Assembly: GCA_023333565.1 (NCBI GenBank)
Contig: JAJKFH010003083.1
Coordinates: 310,001 to 374,000 of the forward strand
DNA length: 64,000 nucleotides
Reading direction: 5' to 3'
From: Puffinus mauretanicus
Taxonomy: Eukaryota; Chordata; Aves; Procellariiformes; Procellariidae
Made by a program: the position numbers and the translations under genes. Of this stretch, positions 13,163 through 24,174 are shown in pieces (position 1 is the stretch's first letter; the number at the start of each line of letters is the position of its first letter). The notes beneath the pieces were generated by a model. The model saw only the letters and a program-made list of their open reading frames with translations, made no database searches and was not told the DNA's origin.

Positions 13163-13454
13163 ACAGTTGCTACCACTGGGAGGGAAGCCCACACACCCCA
13201 GGGAGTAGGCTGCAGCATCCTTCTTGCTGTCTGTATATGCAAGCAAGCCGTGCCACGGAGACCGCTCCAGCAGCACGGACTGAGGGACACGCGCGATGAC
13301 AAGGAAGTTCACCTGAAAAGTAGCACTTTGACTCACGTCTTTGCCTGAAGTCAGGCCATTACGAGACTTTCACCTCCAGACGAAAGTCGGTCAACCATGA
13401 AGGAGACCAATCCTCTGGCTGAAACTGCTTTGTTTTCTACCAAGCAGACAAATA

Positions 13455-13637
13455 TCATAGAATCATAGAATAGTTTGGGTTGGAAGGGACCTTTAAAGGT
13501 CTTCTAGTCCAACCCCCCTGCCATGGGCAGGGACATCTTCAACTAGATCAGGTTGCTCAGAGCCCCGTCCAACCTGACCTTGCATGTTTCCAGGGATGGG
13601 GCATCTACCACCTCTCTGGACAACCTGTGCCAGTGTA
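13455..13637 (-). mobile_element. CR1 LINE 3' end, minus strand
   Basis: The sequence opens with TCATAGAATCATAGAATAG, the reverse of the CR1 tail. It then runs through GGTTGGAAGGGACC, CCATGGGCAGGGACATCTTC, AGATCAGGTTGCTCAGAG, CCAGGGATGGGGCATCTACC and CAACCTGTGCCAGTG. This is the classic avian CR1 3' region in antisense. It is heavily 5'-truncated at about 183 bp and non-coding. It is closer to consensus than the other CR1 fragments here, so probably younger. Confidence 0.95.
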
Positions 13638-13859
13638 ATCCCAGTACGGAGTATAGTGTACAGTGTAATCCAGTGTATCCTTTAGAAAGAAGTTGGGGCC
13701 AGAGTCTAAAAATTGATTTCATAAACATTAGGTCTGTATTTTTTGATAAACCCTATCTCTGTTCAAATAACATTAAAATAATAATACAAGAACTTCTTGT
13801 TCAACAAATTACAACATCTGAAGAGCCCCCGCTGATGAATGGGGGAAGGTAAATACACT
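13638..13859. other. CR1 junction with short repeats, then unique sequence
   Basis: The 11-mer CAGTGTAATCC occurs at 13631-13641, ending the CR1 match, and again at 13661-13671, followed by a partial CAGTGTATCC at 13671-13680. These short copies straddle the 5' truncation point of the CR1 fragment. Nothing else is recognisable. Confidence 0.7.
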
Positions 13860-14340
13860 GCGACTGCCTCCAAATTTTATGGTGTCCCCATAAACATGAT
13901 GCACAATGGTAATAAAGTCAGACTAATATGATATGAAAAAGGACAGTTACAACAATACGAAGTGGTCAATCATGCACCTGGCCTGACAATTTTATTACTG
14001 CAATGGGTCATTATTATAACGGGACATTTTAGCTCACATAAGATATTTCAAGGGAAAAAGATGACTACAGGACAAGGTACATTACTAAGGCAATAATTAC
14101 ATCCCACTGTTGTATTTCACCAAAAGGAAAAGACAATAACGTGTCATAAGCCAGAGTGACATCTAAACCTTTCTTCTGAATCACAGTAAGCCTTCTGACA
14201 TAATATTACAGGAAGCCTTTTGTTTCTCCTAATTCCCTGTCACAAAATTTGACTCTACCTAATTAATGTACCTATGCAGAAAAAGATACCTTTATTTGCC
14301 TGGAACAAAAAGAGTTTTTCTGTGATTCTTTTCTTACAGG
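13860..14340. promoter_or_regulatory. Candidate enhancer-like block
   Basis: This is repeat-free AT-rich sequence with many homeodomain-type cores. A perfect inverted pair, TTTATGG (13876-13882) and CCATAAA (13888-13894), is separated by 5 bp. A SOX-like ACAATGG lies at 13903-13909, and further cores include TTTTATTAC and CCTAATTAATG. TTTATGG matches the CDX and posterior HOX preference. At its end a strong pyrimidine tract and TTACAG are followed at once by GTAATC (junction 14339/14340). Conservation could not be checked, so the enhancer call is inference. Confidence 0.35.
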
Positions 14341-17300
14341 TAATCGTTTGCACATCTACACAGCTTAGACAACTCATTGCCCACTTCTTAAACTATTTAT
14401 TATTCTCCCAATCTGTTACGCACTGTTACTCTTCATGACAGCACTTTCAGGGCGGAAAAAAACCCAGAACTTCAGAAGTAGATGAAGAAGAAACCCAGAA
14501 CCCACATGAAGATCCTCTGTACGACTAGATCGCCAAAATCTGGCCTTCTCAGAAGAGTCCTCTCCTCCTTCCCTCCCTCTCCCATCATGTGATTTTGAGT
14601 CTTCTGAAGTTTTCTGTGAGTTAATAAGCATTATGGCAAAAAAATTATCTTCTGACTTTTCCTATTAATCTAATCCTTTGTGTTTTCCTGATTACTTTAA
14701 TGATCACTGGAGCAAAAAGACTGAAAAGTCTTTTTCTCCTGATTCCACAGCCATTCCTATGATATAATTTTATCTTAAACCAGGGGACCATATATTTATA
14801 CAAAGCTGCATACAAGAAAAAGGGAAGAAAAAGTCTGCGGCCTACTGACAAGCATCCCAAAGCCAACAACACCGATTTACCATACAGCCGTGCCAAATTA
14901 TACTGTATATTGCTATACACAAGGGAGGAGGAAAGGGTAGAAAGGAGTAAGCGAGGAAGACTGAAATTCATCCTTGAATCATTTAGTTGAAGCCAATAGA
15001 AGGATTTCAGAATGAATTTGATCCTCTAAGTGCTCATCACCCCTCCAAGCAAACAATAACATTTTTTTCTTGAGAAAAAGTACAGACACCTGTACTTCAG
15101 TGTGACAAACAAGAAATATGCTACTAAATTCTCAAACACTCTGCGGCCATCTCTGAAGTGGTCCTAGCTTCAACTCAGGCAACCAAAGGCAGCAAGTATT
15201 CACTGCATAGCTCCTTCTAGAGGGATAATATCTCAAGGTACGTGAGCACACATCCTCACCCAGTATTTCCCATACAAGGTTTTAATTGAATGATATCCTG
15301 CATAAGTTCTAAAAAGTTACTCATTCATTAAAAAAAACCTGGAAAACCCCCCACATTTTATTAGTATTTTTATAGCTTTGTCTTTGAAAGAGAAAGATAA
15401 AGCAGTGTAAAGATAACGTGCCTGTGAAAAAATTACAATGGTTGGTTAAAAAAAATGATGGCTGTTTATAAGGGTATGAATGTGAAAATATATTGAAACT
15501 GTATTAGATGAGGTTTATGATGTACCTCTGAAAATAGTCTTTTTTTGGCCCTGTTCCTGCAAGCCTTTTTGAGTGCACTTTTGAGTGCACTTAGCTTTCA
15601 AACATGCATAACATAGTTTAACTTATTTCATAAGCATCACCACCGTCCTCCAAAAAACCCCAACACACCTATTATGGGCTGCAAGGCCACGGGACAGATG
15701 TTCTCCTGGCTGAACTCTCCTTATTGGAGATGCCTGCACTGAGGAATCCTTCAGTGCCTTGGAGTCACCTCATTGGGCCTTGTTACAGCAGCAGAACCAG
15801 TTGCAGCTTGTTCATCCTGGTCTCTCTGGGGACATCAATAACCTCAAGCCAAGCAGAGTCATGAGGGTTGGGGCTAGCTGGCACACACTGCCCACTTTCT
15901 AGAGACTTTGGGGCCTTTTCACTGCGCACTGATAGCCCATATACTATATGGATGCATGACAGGGACAACCCTATCAGTCTCTGCCTAACACTCCCCTTCC
16001 CAGGGCAGCACCTCGAGACCACCGAAACAGAGCATGGGTGTTCCTCGACACGGAGGCGAGTGGGGTGATTGGCAGAGCCAGAAATGAATGTGCAGCTGGG
16101 AGAGGGCAAATGCGATGCACAGGCCTATCCGTTGGGTGCATGGGCATCCCATCCTAGGCTGCATGGTTCAGGGTGGGAAGTTATAAGCCTTGAATCCCAG
16201 TGCTTTTGCATCCAGACGCTCCCCCTGGTATTGAACCTAACAAAAGCCTATACAAATGAAAACTTAAACAAGTCAAAAGAGTGACCAGCTACAGATGAAA
16301 TGGGTAAAACACTGTCTTTCAAGTAAAGGTTTAGAGAGGGATAGGTTTAGTGTTTTGCTACATTTGTGCCAAATGTGTTTGTGTTCTTGAAGAATGACAA
16401 CTGCTCAACTCTCTTAGTCCAACAGGAATCAATGACAAAATTCCTGATGATTTCAAGGGCTGAAATTTTCACTATATGAAGTGAAACTACTTAGAATCTG
16501 CACTCTAGAAGACTCTTCCTACAACTCCTCATTGGCCAACTTAACTGCTTGGATGGGTTACAAACATCAGATTTTAGTACATTAGCTCTGCCCTATACAG
16601 TGACAAGAATCTTCTGCCCTGTTCTGTAAGGAGGACATGAAGGTAATGGCCACTTCCTTGGAGACATGCAGGATTTCATAGCAGCAGAACAGAAAATTAA
16701 GCAAAAAGGAAAAATACTGCTCTGCTAAGATACTTCTGAACACGAACCAAAAATCCTCCCTTGACTAACCATACATTGTTTCAATACCCAAATACGTCAT
16801 TATTTACAGCATTAGGAGTTATTATACAATACAGCAATACAGCTTCCAATTTTTAAAGTCTGTAGAGGATGTTTCTGACTTTATAAACTGTAAAAGGAAT
16901 ACACAGAGATAACAAGAGTGAATAAATGACAGCCTGGGAGACTCAATGTCCACAAATTCCTGGTAGTGAGTCCTGTTTCCCCTAAAAAAAGCCAACAGCT
17001 GGATGCAAACTATAATCTTGCTGATCTCTGTAACAAATATTTCAGAATCAGGCTCTGCATCCCCCACACAGCTGAAGCTAGAGTCTCTAACGAAGTGCCA
17101 CAACCCTGTAAACTCCGCAATGGAGAGAGGCCTTGAAACAATGTAAAATCAATTATATCTATAAAATGTTTCATTATGCCATGCCTTGTACCTCTAATTA
17201 TATTCTCCCTCACAGACACAAGAATGTGCAGCAATAAAACTGATTAAAAAACGATAACAAAATCATCTGTTTTCATCCTTTTGAAAAATACAGATAAATT

Positions 17301-17379
17301 GCAAGCAGATTTACCACCTTCAGCAGTTTTCTATATATCCACCTTCAGTGGAAATCTAATCGCAACATGTAGATCAACT
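14341..17379. other. Non-genic unique sequence
   Basis: No gene is supported. Overlapping 108-codon frames on the minus strand (14645-14971, 15783-16109) lack family features. The stretch 15650-16250 is GC-richer than its flanks and may be an old, unrecognised repeat or simply unique sequence. The only local structure seen is the short direct repeat at 15567-15590. Confidence 0.75.
15567..15590. repeat. 12-bp perfect tandem duplication
   Basis: TTTTGAGTGCAC occurs twice back to back. GTGCAC is itself palindromic. The duplication is small and most likely a replication-slippage event. Confidence 0.95.
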
Positions 17380-17620
17380 TACTTTTAAGTTCATTAACAA
17401 AAATGGCAGACAGTCTCTATAAAAGCATCAGTCAAAGCAACAACACTTATCTTTTAATTAACTGGTATATCATAAAGCAAAAGGCTGTTATCACTTTGCA
17501 AGCATCAAAACATATTCCCGCAGGGCAAAATTTAGCCTCGGAGTATACGAGATAACTGCTTTCAAATGGTTTTATGTTTCTAAGACAGTTAGATGAGCTT
17601 TCAGTTAAAATTCCTTCAGG
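17380..17620. promoter_or_regulatory. Candidate enhancer-like block
   Basis: This is AT-rich, repeat-free sequence with a dense run of TAAT-type cores (TTTTAATTAACTGG) and CATAAAG. Two GATA-like or homeodomain-like motifs also occur (CTTATCTTTT, GAGATAAC). The texture resembles conserved vertebrate developmental enhancers, but this judgement is made by eye and no alignment was available. Confidence 0.28.
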
Positions 17621-17929
17621 AAAGCCTCTGTGCTACCCCAGAGCAGACACTGAAGGACTGTTTCATGTCTTCCAGTCTAACAGGTGCAGCGTTGACTTCT
17701 TAATCATGTCTCTAGCATGTGAAACATGAACATATATCGTAGTTAACTTTATTTTGTGCCTAAAGATGGCAGATTTTCTCACCATGAAAGCAACCACTTC
17801 AGCACTACCCTGATTTTGTAACACTGGGCAGCAAAATGTTGGTGGTTTTTTTTTTTTTAGGTGAACCCTAGGTATATGTTGCTGGAAGAAAGAGAATTCA
17901 GAGTGACTCAGATCTTACCATAAAGCTAA
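17621..17929. other. Non-genic sequence with T-run
   Basis: No gene is visible. A T(13) run at 17846-17858 is followed by AG and then GTGAAC, a chance-level joined acceptor and donor on the plus strand. Confidence 0.75.
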
Positions 17930-18360
17930 TGGAGGATCTCACATTTATTTGGAGCTGCAGCAATTCATTATAAAAAGAATTACACACATTAGTTTCTCCA
18001 AGGAGCAGTATGTATTTGTTAACTAAGAAGCATCTGATATGAAACATCACTGCAAGGAAAAGGAGACAGACATAGTTGCCGTCATCTTATCTTTTTTCCT
18101 ACATTAAACAGATTAAATTAGTTATACCTAATTTGCAGCGCTTTATCTTGAGCAATCAACTCCACAAATAGATGAGGCCAGCAGGCCCTTTATTTGGGAT
18201 TCTTTGTTCCATGCTGGCAAAGCACAACAGTCATAAACCCAACTTAAGCATGAATGGCTGCTTTATGCTGCCCAAGTGATAAAAATCACTTAGAGCTTAT
18301 CAGTCAATATGCACCTCAATTTATTAGAGGGTAATTTATTCTAGTTGCTAACATAAGTGA
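17930..18360. promoter_or_regulatory. Candidate enhancer-like block with NKX2-like inverted pair
   Basis: This is repeat-free and AT-rich. An inverted repeat at 18274-18291 has arms AAGTGAT and ATCACTT separated by AAAA. Both arms contain CACTT/AAGTG, the core recognised by NK2-class homeodomain proteins. Other cores include CAATTCATTATAAAAAG, ACATTAAACAGATTAAATTAG and CAATTTATTAGAGGG. Several sites of different classes in about 430 bp fit an enhancer, but function is inferred. Confidence 0.35.
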
Positions 18361-19619
18361 CTGGAAATCAGAAATCTTTAGCTTGTTTCCTACTGCATAT
18401 CAGCTTCCCCACTTGAAACGATTTTTTTTGCATGTTGTTGCAAAGTTTATTTCTGATGTTACATTCGTCTCAGAAACTTTGAGAAATCTTTGTGGGGAAA
18501 CTGCAGTAAACTGGGTATATTTGTTCAAGATGGTGAATTATCTTTTATTGTGCAAAGATTTTTACTCTGCATTAATTTTGAACATGACCTTTGGTTTATG
18601 CTGTAGCCACCACACTGAAATAAGACTGCCAGATTGTGAACTCACCTTGAAAATTGGACTAGTGCTGAGCGATACTTGTGCTCAAGCCACTTGCCAAGAT
18701 GCATTGGGGTACATCAGAGTGGGGTAGTTGTGGGTCAGCCAGCAAGGACTGGTGATGCCGAATGACTCCTGAAACCACCAGTTTTCTTCGTGTATATTGA
18801 AAAGCACCTTACCAGAAGGGATCTTATGGCAGCAAAGACTCTTGAGATACACCAGGCTTAGGACAAAGCATTATCTCCAAGGACATGTAGCTTTAGAGAC
18901 CCAAAACCTGAAAAAATGTGGTATCCCACATGTGGGATCTTATTTTGGAAGTATGCAAGAACACCACTAATGGGAAAAATCAGTCCATCAGTTATTACTC
19001 CAAAAGGGCTCAAAAATACACAGGGTTCAAATTTAAATACATTGAAACAAACAGACAACTCGTCCAGTAAGAAGATGAAGCCATGTTGCAATAGAAGATG
19101 GTTATATATTGATGAAAAGTGAAGCGCTGCTGTCGCCTCTTTTGCTATTTCCCAGAGAAACCACCATGTAAAATTTTTAACTGAAGACAGGTAAGGAATG
19201 AACTCGTTTAAACTCCATTTAAATATGTTGGACTGGAAAGCTTTTGCAAAATCTAACAAGGGTGGCTAACATATACTATAAAAAAATACCTACTTTTCCA
19301 TTGTTAGCTTATGAATTAACTTCATAAATTCACATAAATCCATTTTGTTATGGTGTTCTGAATATACATGTTTTTAATAAGCATTAGCAAAGCCACATTT
19401 CTGCATATAGCCACTGTCGAAGCTACATTCATTTATAAAATGTTACTCAAGAATTCAGGAACCTTAAAATATTGTCAAAAAAAATTTGTCTTTCAGTTTG
19501 TAATGAAAAGAGCAAACATGGCATTTCATCAGGTTTTATATTTACTTTGGAATATTCCACCTCATTTACTTGTGCAAATTCGGATATTTTTCTTATACTT
19601 AAGAGATTTGCCTTGACAC
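18361..19619. other. Non-genic sequence with 16-bp palindrome
   Basis: Open frames of 114 codons (18383-18727, +) and 133 codons (18858-19259, -) have no known family features. A perfect 16-bp palindrome ATCCCACATGTGGGAT lies at 18923-18938 and includes the E-box CACATG. A good splice-donor sequence, GACAG followed by GTAAGG, has its junction at 19190/19191 with no convincing acceptor upstream. Confidence 0.7.
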
Positions 19620-19930
19620 ACATATCATCATAAATATATCAGAATGTATAAATCCAGTAGCTATAAAATATTTGAATATCATTCTAAAAATGAGTTTGCA
19701 TTTGAAAGCTCAGAAAACTGCATCTTTTATTCCAATTCTTCAGAAAATCGTAAATTAGAAATTAATCAGGAAAAATAGTTGAACAATATGCGAAACAGTT
19801 ATGCTGCTTGCTTCAACATTGCTACCATATATCGCTGCAAAAATATTAACATTTAGCCTGTTGTACAGCCGCTATAAATAGGGAAAATAAAATATATAGT
19901 TTTGAATAACTGTGACCTTTCATATCTTTT
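19620..19930. promoter_or_regulatory. Candidate AT-rich element with MEF2-like site
   Basis: This is very AT-rich, repeat-free sequence. CTATAAATAG at 19872-19881 fits the MEF2 consensus YTA(A/T)4TAR exactly, and AGAAATTAATCAGG supplies a homeodomain-type core. In AT-rich DNA a MEF2 match is not rare, so the element is a weak candidate. Confidence 0.25.
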
Positions 19931-22900
19931 TCAGATCACAAACATCCAGACATTTTTAAAAACAAGATCAATAAAGCTGGATTCTGGAACATCATCTCTC
20001 TCTTTCACAGCTAAAATTATAAGTCTCAAATATGAAGCGAGCTCAAAATACACTGAGACAAATCAATATGGGTGCCACTAGAGCACAGATAACTTCTCTG
20101 AGAGGCAGCACAACTTATACCAGGGAGAGCCCCAGCAGAGGAAGGCAGCAGGGCCGGTAGCAAAGGCAGAGCAATCCTGGGAGAGGGCTTTAGCCTCAGC
20201 AAGTTGGAAAAGATATGGATTCACTCTCTCCACTTCACACTTTTTCCCAGCAGAGCTCTGGTGCAAATTAAATCTGCGGTTTGTGCAGCAGTGGGAGAAA
20301 ATCGAAGTAATTTAGTAGAAGAAATCCCCCAAAAACCTCCTTTCAGATATGAATCCCAGACAGATCCATTTCACCTGTTCCTTGCAAGTGCAAAATGCAA
20401 AATCCTGTTTAACCGCTGCAAACATTAAAAATGTTGCAAAATCAACTATTTCATGAAATAAAAAGCTTTCAGCGCAAATACATACCCTTGGATTCACGAA
20501 AATAGTCTGGTCACCTGGAAAAGTGCCAGGCACACCCACGTCAGACAGACACAGCATTCTAAAGAGTCTATTAAAATCTCTCATTGCAGCTTCACAGCAT
20601 ATCATGTCTCTTTATCAGCAGCTGAACAATAGCTTCTCACACCTCGGCTTTTATTGTGCTCTTCTCAGACATGCCTTTCTCCTACCTAAGCTTTCAGACA
20701 GTTTCTAGATAGAACGACTGAATGGCTAAATCGTAAAAAGGTTTTAAAACAGAGATAACAGCATAATTTTCTTCTGACTCAGGCTGTCTGACAAGATCTC
20801 AGATATATATGAACACATCTACTTACACGAGTGATCTGGTGCTGTTCAAACTGCAGGACTCAGCACAGAGATGCAGTGTTTCTCCAGGCCTGCTTTGGAG
20901 ACTACCTTCTTGGCAGGTCAGTAACTTGAGTCACAGCCTCCGTTACGGGGTGACATTATGATTCTCTGAGCAAAGACAGCGAAAGCCTCTTTTAAGTTTC
21001 TTGCACATGTCCAATCATACTGTAACAGGACTTGGACAAGTGGGAGCAGCCAGGCCTTCCTCAATTTTTATGCCACACATCTCAAACGGTGGCAGAGAGA
21101 GATTTGGAATAGCTATTTTCCACCAAAAGTTGGTCAGTCAACATGGTGGGTCACTCCAATAAAACCTCCTCAACACTGATCTATATCCTATTACTGCCCA
21201 AGCTGCACCTCCTGCCTTTATTGGCGGCTTTTAGGAGGTTAGCCGGAGGGGTGAGCACCCAAAGGCAGTCACTAGCAATCTGCCATTTACCGAACAAGCT
21301 CAGACCATCCCCATTGACGTGCTAGCACAGCTGCCCCTTCGCGGGGCACAGGGTTTTTGGAAGGCAAAACCAGGGCAGTGAGACACTGTCAAGCATATTA
21401 TTCCCCTCTGCAGCGTCATTCTGCTTTCTAAGGGACTGCAAAGAACAATCAGGAGAACAGAGTTTTTCGCTGATGGTGTATAAATAAATAATTTGGCAAC
21501 GAATGACAAGGCATAATAAGCGTGGGTAAGAGAAGAAACACATGTTTTGTGAACAGGAGACTCTCCAACAGCCAGTTATTATCACCAAGCCCAACGTAAA
21601 TCGTCTTTGCTGCTTTCTCCTGGTGTTTTCATTTCCAGGTAATCCTCTGTTACGTGGTCATTTGAGAGGGGGCTGCAATGATGGGGAAAAAGTAACTTTT
21701 GCTTCCCTGTAATGGGGTTCAGGGGAGCCTTAGGATGGTTTAATTTCTGTATGCCTCCTGGAACAGCCCATTAATGCATTACCGAGGGGACTGTAGTTGT
21801 GTATAACATGCAGTCATCTTCTTCCAAATTAGCCTCAGTGTCAATTGGACGTGGCCACAAGTATTGCTCGTAAAGAAACAAGGAACTGAGGAAAGAAGGA
21901 TGGATGAGTGTTAGCGCTATTCAGCAAAGACTTTGTGTCCCACCTCCTGGTTCTGGCCACCTTTTTGTTTTCTGTTGTCCCCTCTTCCTTCCCACTTACT
22001 GCTTTTGTGAGTAGAGAGGCATTTTCAGGAGGGATTTGAATGAAGTAGAATGGTTCACCACAAGCCTGCAGAAAGGTGTCCATGCTCAGAAGGTAGTTCC
22101 TCGTGAGGCAGGGAAGAGGGATATGGGGAAAAGACTAAAGGAGGAGTGGAGAACACCAGCACTGGCACAAGGCACAGGAAATGACATGGACAAGTGGAAC
22201 TGTGAACCACATGAATGAGCTGTGATCAAAATGAAGGGCAAGTATGAAAATTTTGATATCAGTGTTCTGGCTAGAGCATAGCTTAGCTGGGTTAATAACA
22301 TGGAAAAACAGAGATGGAAGAGCTGGGACAGGAAACGCTTGGATCCCAGTCAAGAAATTTGACTGAAGAGAGACAATGTGAATTTAGAAATTTTATTCAG
22401 CATGTTGTGACAATTTGGGGTGCACATTCCATCCTGTACTGGTAAATAAAAAAGCCCACTTTCACCACCTGTCACTGCATGCCTTGTGTCCAAACAGCTG
22501 AACTCTTAATATCCCAAACAACACGGTCACATGCAGTCCGTTGGCTGGGACCTCTCCCTGGGCTATGCTAAATCCAGAGACCAAAACTAAGGGAGGCCTC
22601 CTGCTAACATTTTAATAGTACAGACTATTGCGAGGCCTGGCATCTTTAATTTCCCGCATGACCCAAATGTGAGAAAAGAAGGCAACTCTGGAGATGAAGA
22701 CGATTTGATCATTTACCCTGACCATGAAGACAGTGGTGGTAACATAAAACATCACAGACAAGGATGTAATAGAAAGAGCTTGGGCAGAGACATATGAACT
22801 CTAATTTAGGAATAGCAAACTTGAAAAAATAGCAAATACATATGAACACAAACAGCCCAGAGTAAACCCTTGCCTAATCGTCCTTCAGCCTCCTTCCTTC

Positions 22901-24147
22901 ACAAAATTTTGAACATCAGGGGCTAAGACTTAGCTGAAGTCATCTAGTCTGATATCATCAAAAACAGATGATGTCTTGAAAACTCATATAACTGTTAGAA
23001 ATCTGTGTTCTTCAAAGCAAGGAAACACTGCACAGGCTTTTACGAACAGTAGACTAGTGATCTTGCTAGCTTCACGTCAAGTATTCTTCATATTTCACTC
23101 TTTCAATGACATCAGAAAGTAACAGACACAAAAATGTGTGGATTCTGCAAATTTTGCATTTTTCTCCACTTTTTGCTGTTTCCCTCAAGATCCAGGCTTT
23201 GATATGAAAAAAAAAAATCCTTGTGTTTATATGTATTTAAATTACAAAGACCCTTCACAGTAAAAAGCATTGCCCTTTTTTTACCTTAGTCATAGATACC
23301 TGCCTGGAGTAAAGAAAAAAATAGGGATGGTATTCCTCCCCTCTACTCACATCAATGATGTCTTAATTTCAAAGATTAGTGGAGACTTTGTAAAGGATAT
23401 CATGCTAAAACTTAGATTAATCTGTTAGAGGGTCACCTTCATTACAGAAAAAGATTTAATTTTTACCAGGGAAGAGAAAAATAAGGACCAATCAATACTG
23501 TTGCCTCTGAAAAAGTCTAGTCAAACTCCTTAATTTGCAATTCAGGCATATATGCACATTAACAACGGTAATAAATAATACATTCCTGTATCTAGCATAA
23601 AATACCTTCAGTTGTTGTTTCCTAGGGACCAACTGGAAAAAAAAATTGAGTTGGGCTTAAGAAAAGCCTTTACAAACACTACATACAGGTTATAAACTTA
23701 ATTGTGCACACATGGATTCATTTGGTCTCTTCATCATTTTGCACAGTATTAACCGCTGTTGATCATGTATTAAAAAGAGCGAGCTGGTTATCATGATAAA
23801 AATCAAGGCGGGAAGGACGTATCTTTCACTTAAAAAGCTTGATTGTAAATAAGTGATTTTAAAAAACAACAAACAGGAATGTGCAGTTTGCTGACTATCC
23901 CTACACTGACTGTGCTTATGTATGGGTTAAACCTCTGCCATGTTTTCAGCCTGCACTTTAAGAAGCATCCCTAATCCTGGGTATGCACGGAATTAAGACA
24001 TTTGCCTCCATTTCTCATCCCAAATGTCTTCAACTTTACCGGCACGGTAATATGCAGATACACTCATTTGGAAAGGAACAGTCAGGTTTTGAAAGAGAGC
24101 ACAAGTGAAACTGCAGCAAAAAAAGGTAGCCTTTACTCACAGGTGGG
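19931..24147. other. Non-genic unique sequence
   Basis: No gene, repeat family or RNA gene is recognised. Short frames (up to 97 codons) are scattered on both strands. A strong pyrimidine tract ending in TTTCCAG is followed at once by GTAATC (junction 21638/21639), resembling a zero-length exon. The palindrome GTGCTAGCAC lies at 21319-21328. Confidence 0.75.
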
Positions 24148-24174
24148 TTCCTAATGGGAATTCCCTAACGGGAA
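24148..24174. promoter_or_regulatory. Twin TTCC...GGAA dyads with NF-kB-like core
   Basis: TTCCTAATGGGAA (24148-24160) is followed directly by TTCCCTAACGGGAA (24161-24174). Their junction creates the perfect palindrome GGGAATTCCC at 24156-24165, which matches the NF-kB consensus GGGRNNYYCC. The near-duplicate units suggest a small tandem duplication. Binding is inference. Confidence 0.35.

Noticed and set aside
15650..16250. GC-richer stretch considered as an LTR or old repeat
   Set aside because: No terminal TG/CA pair, target duplication or recognisable family block was found.
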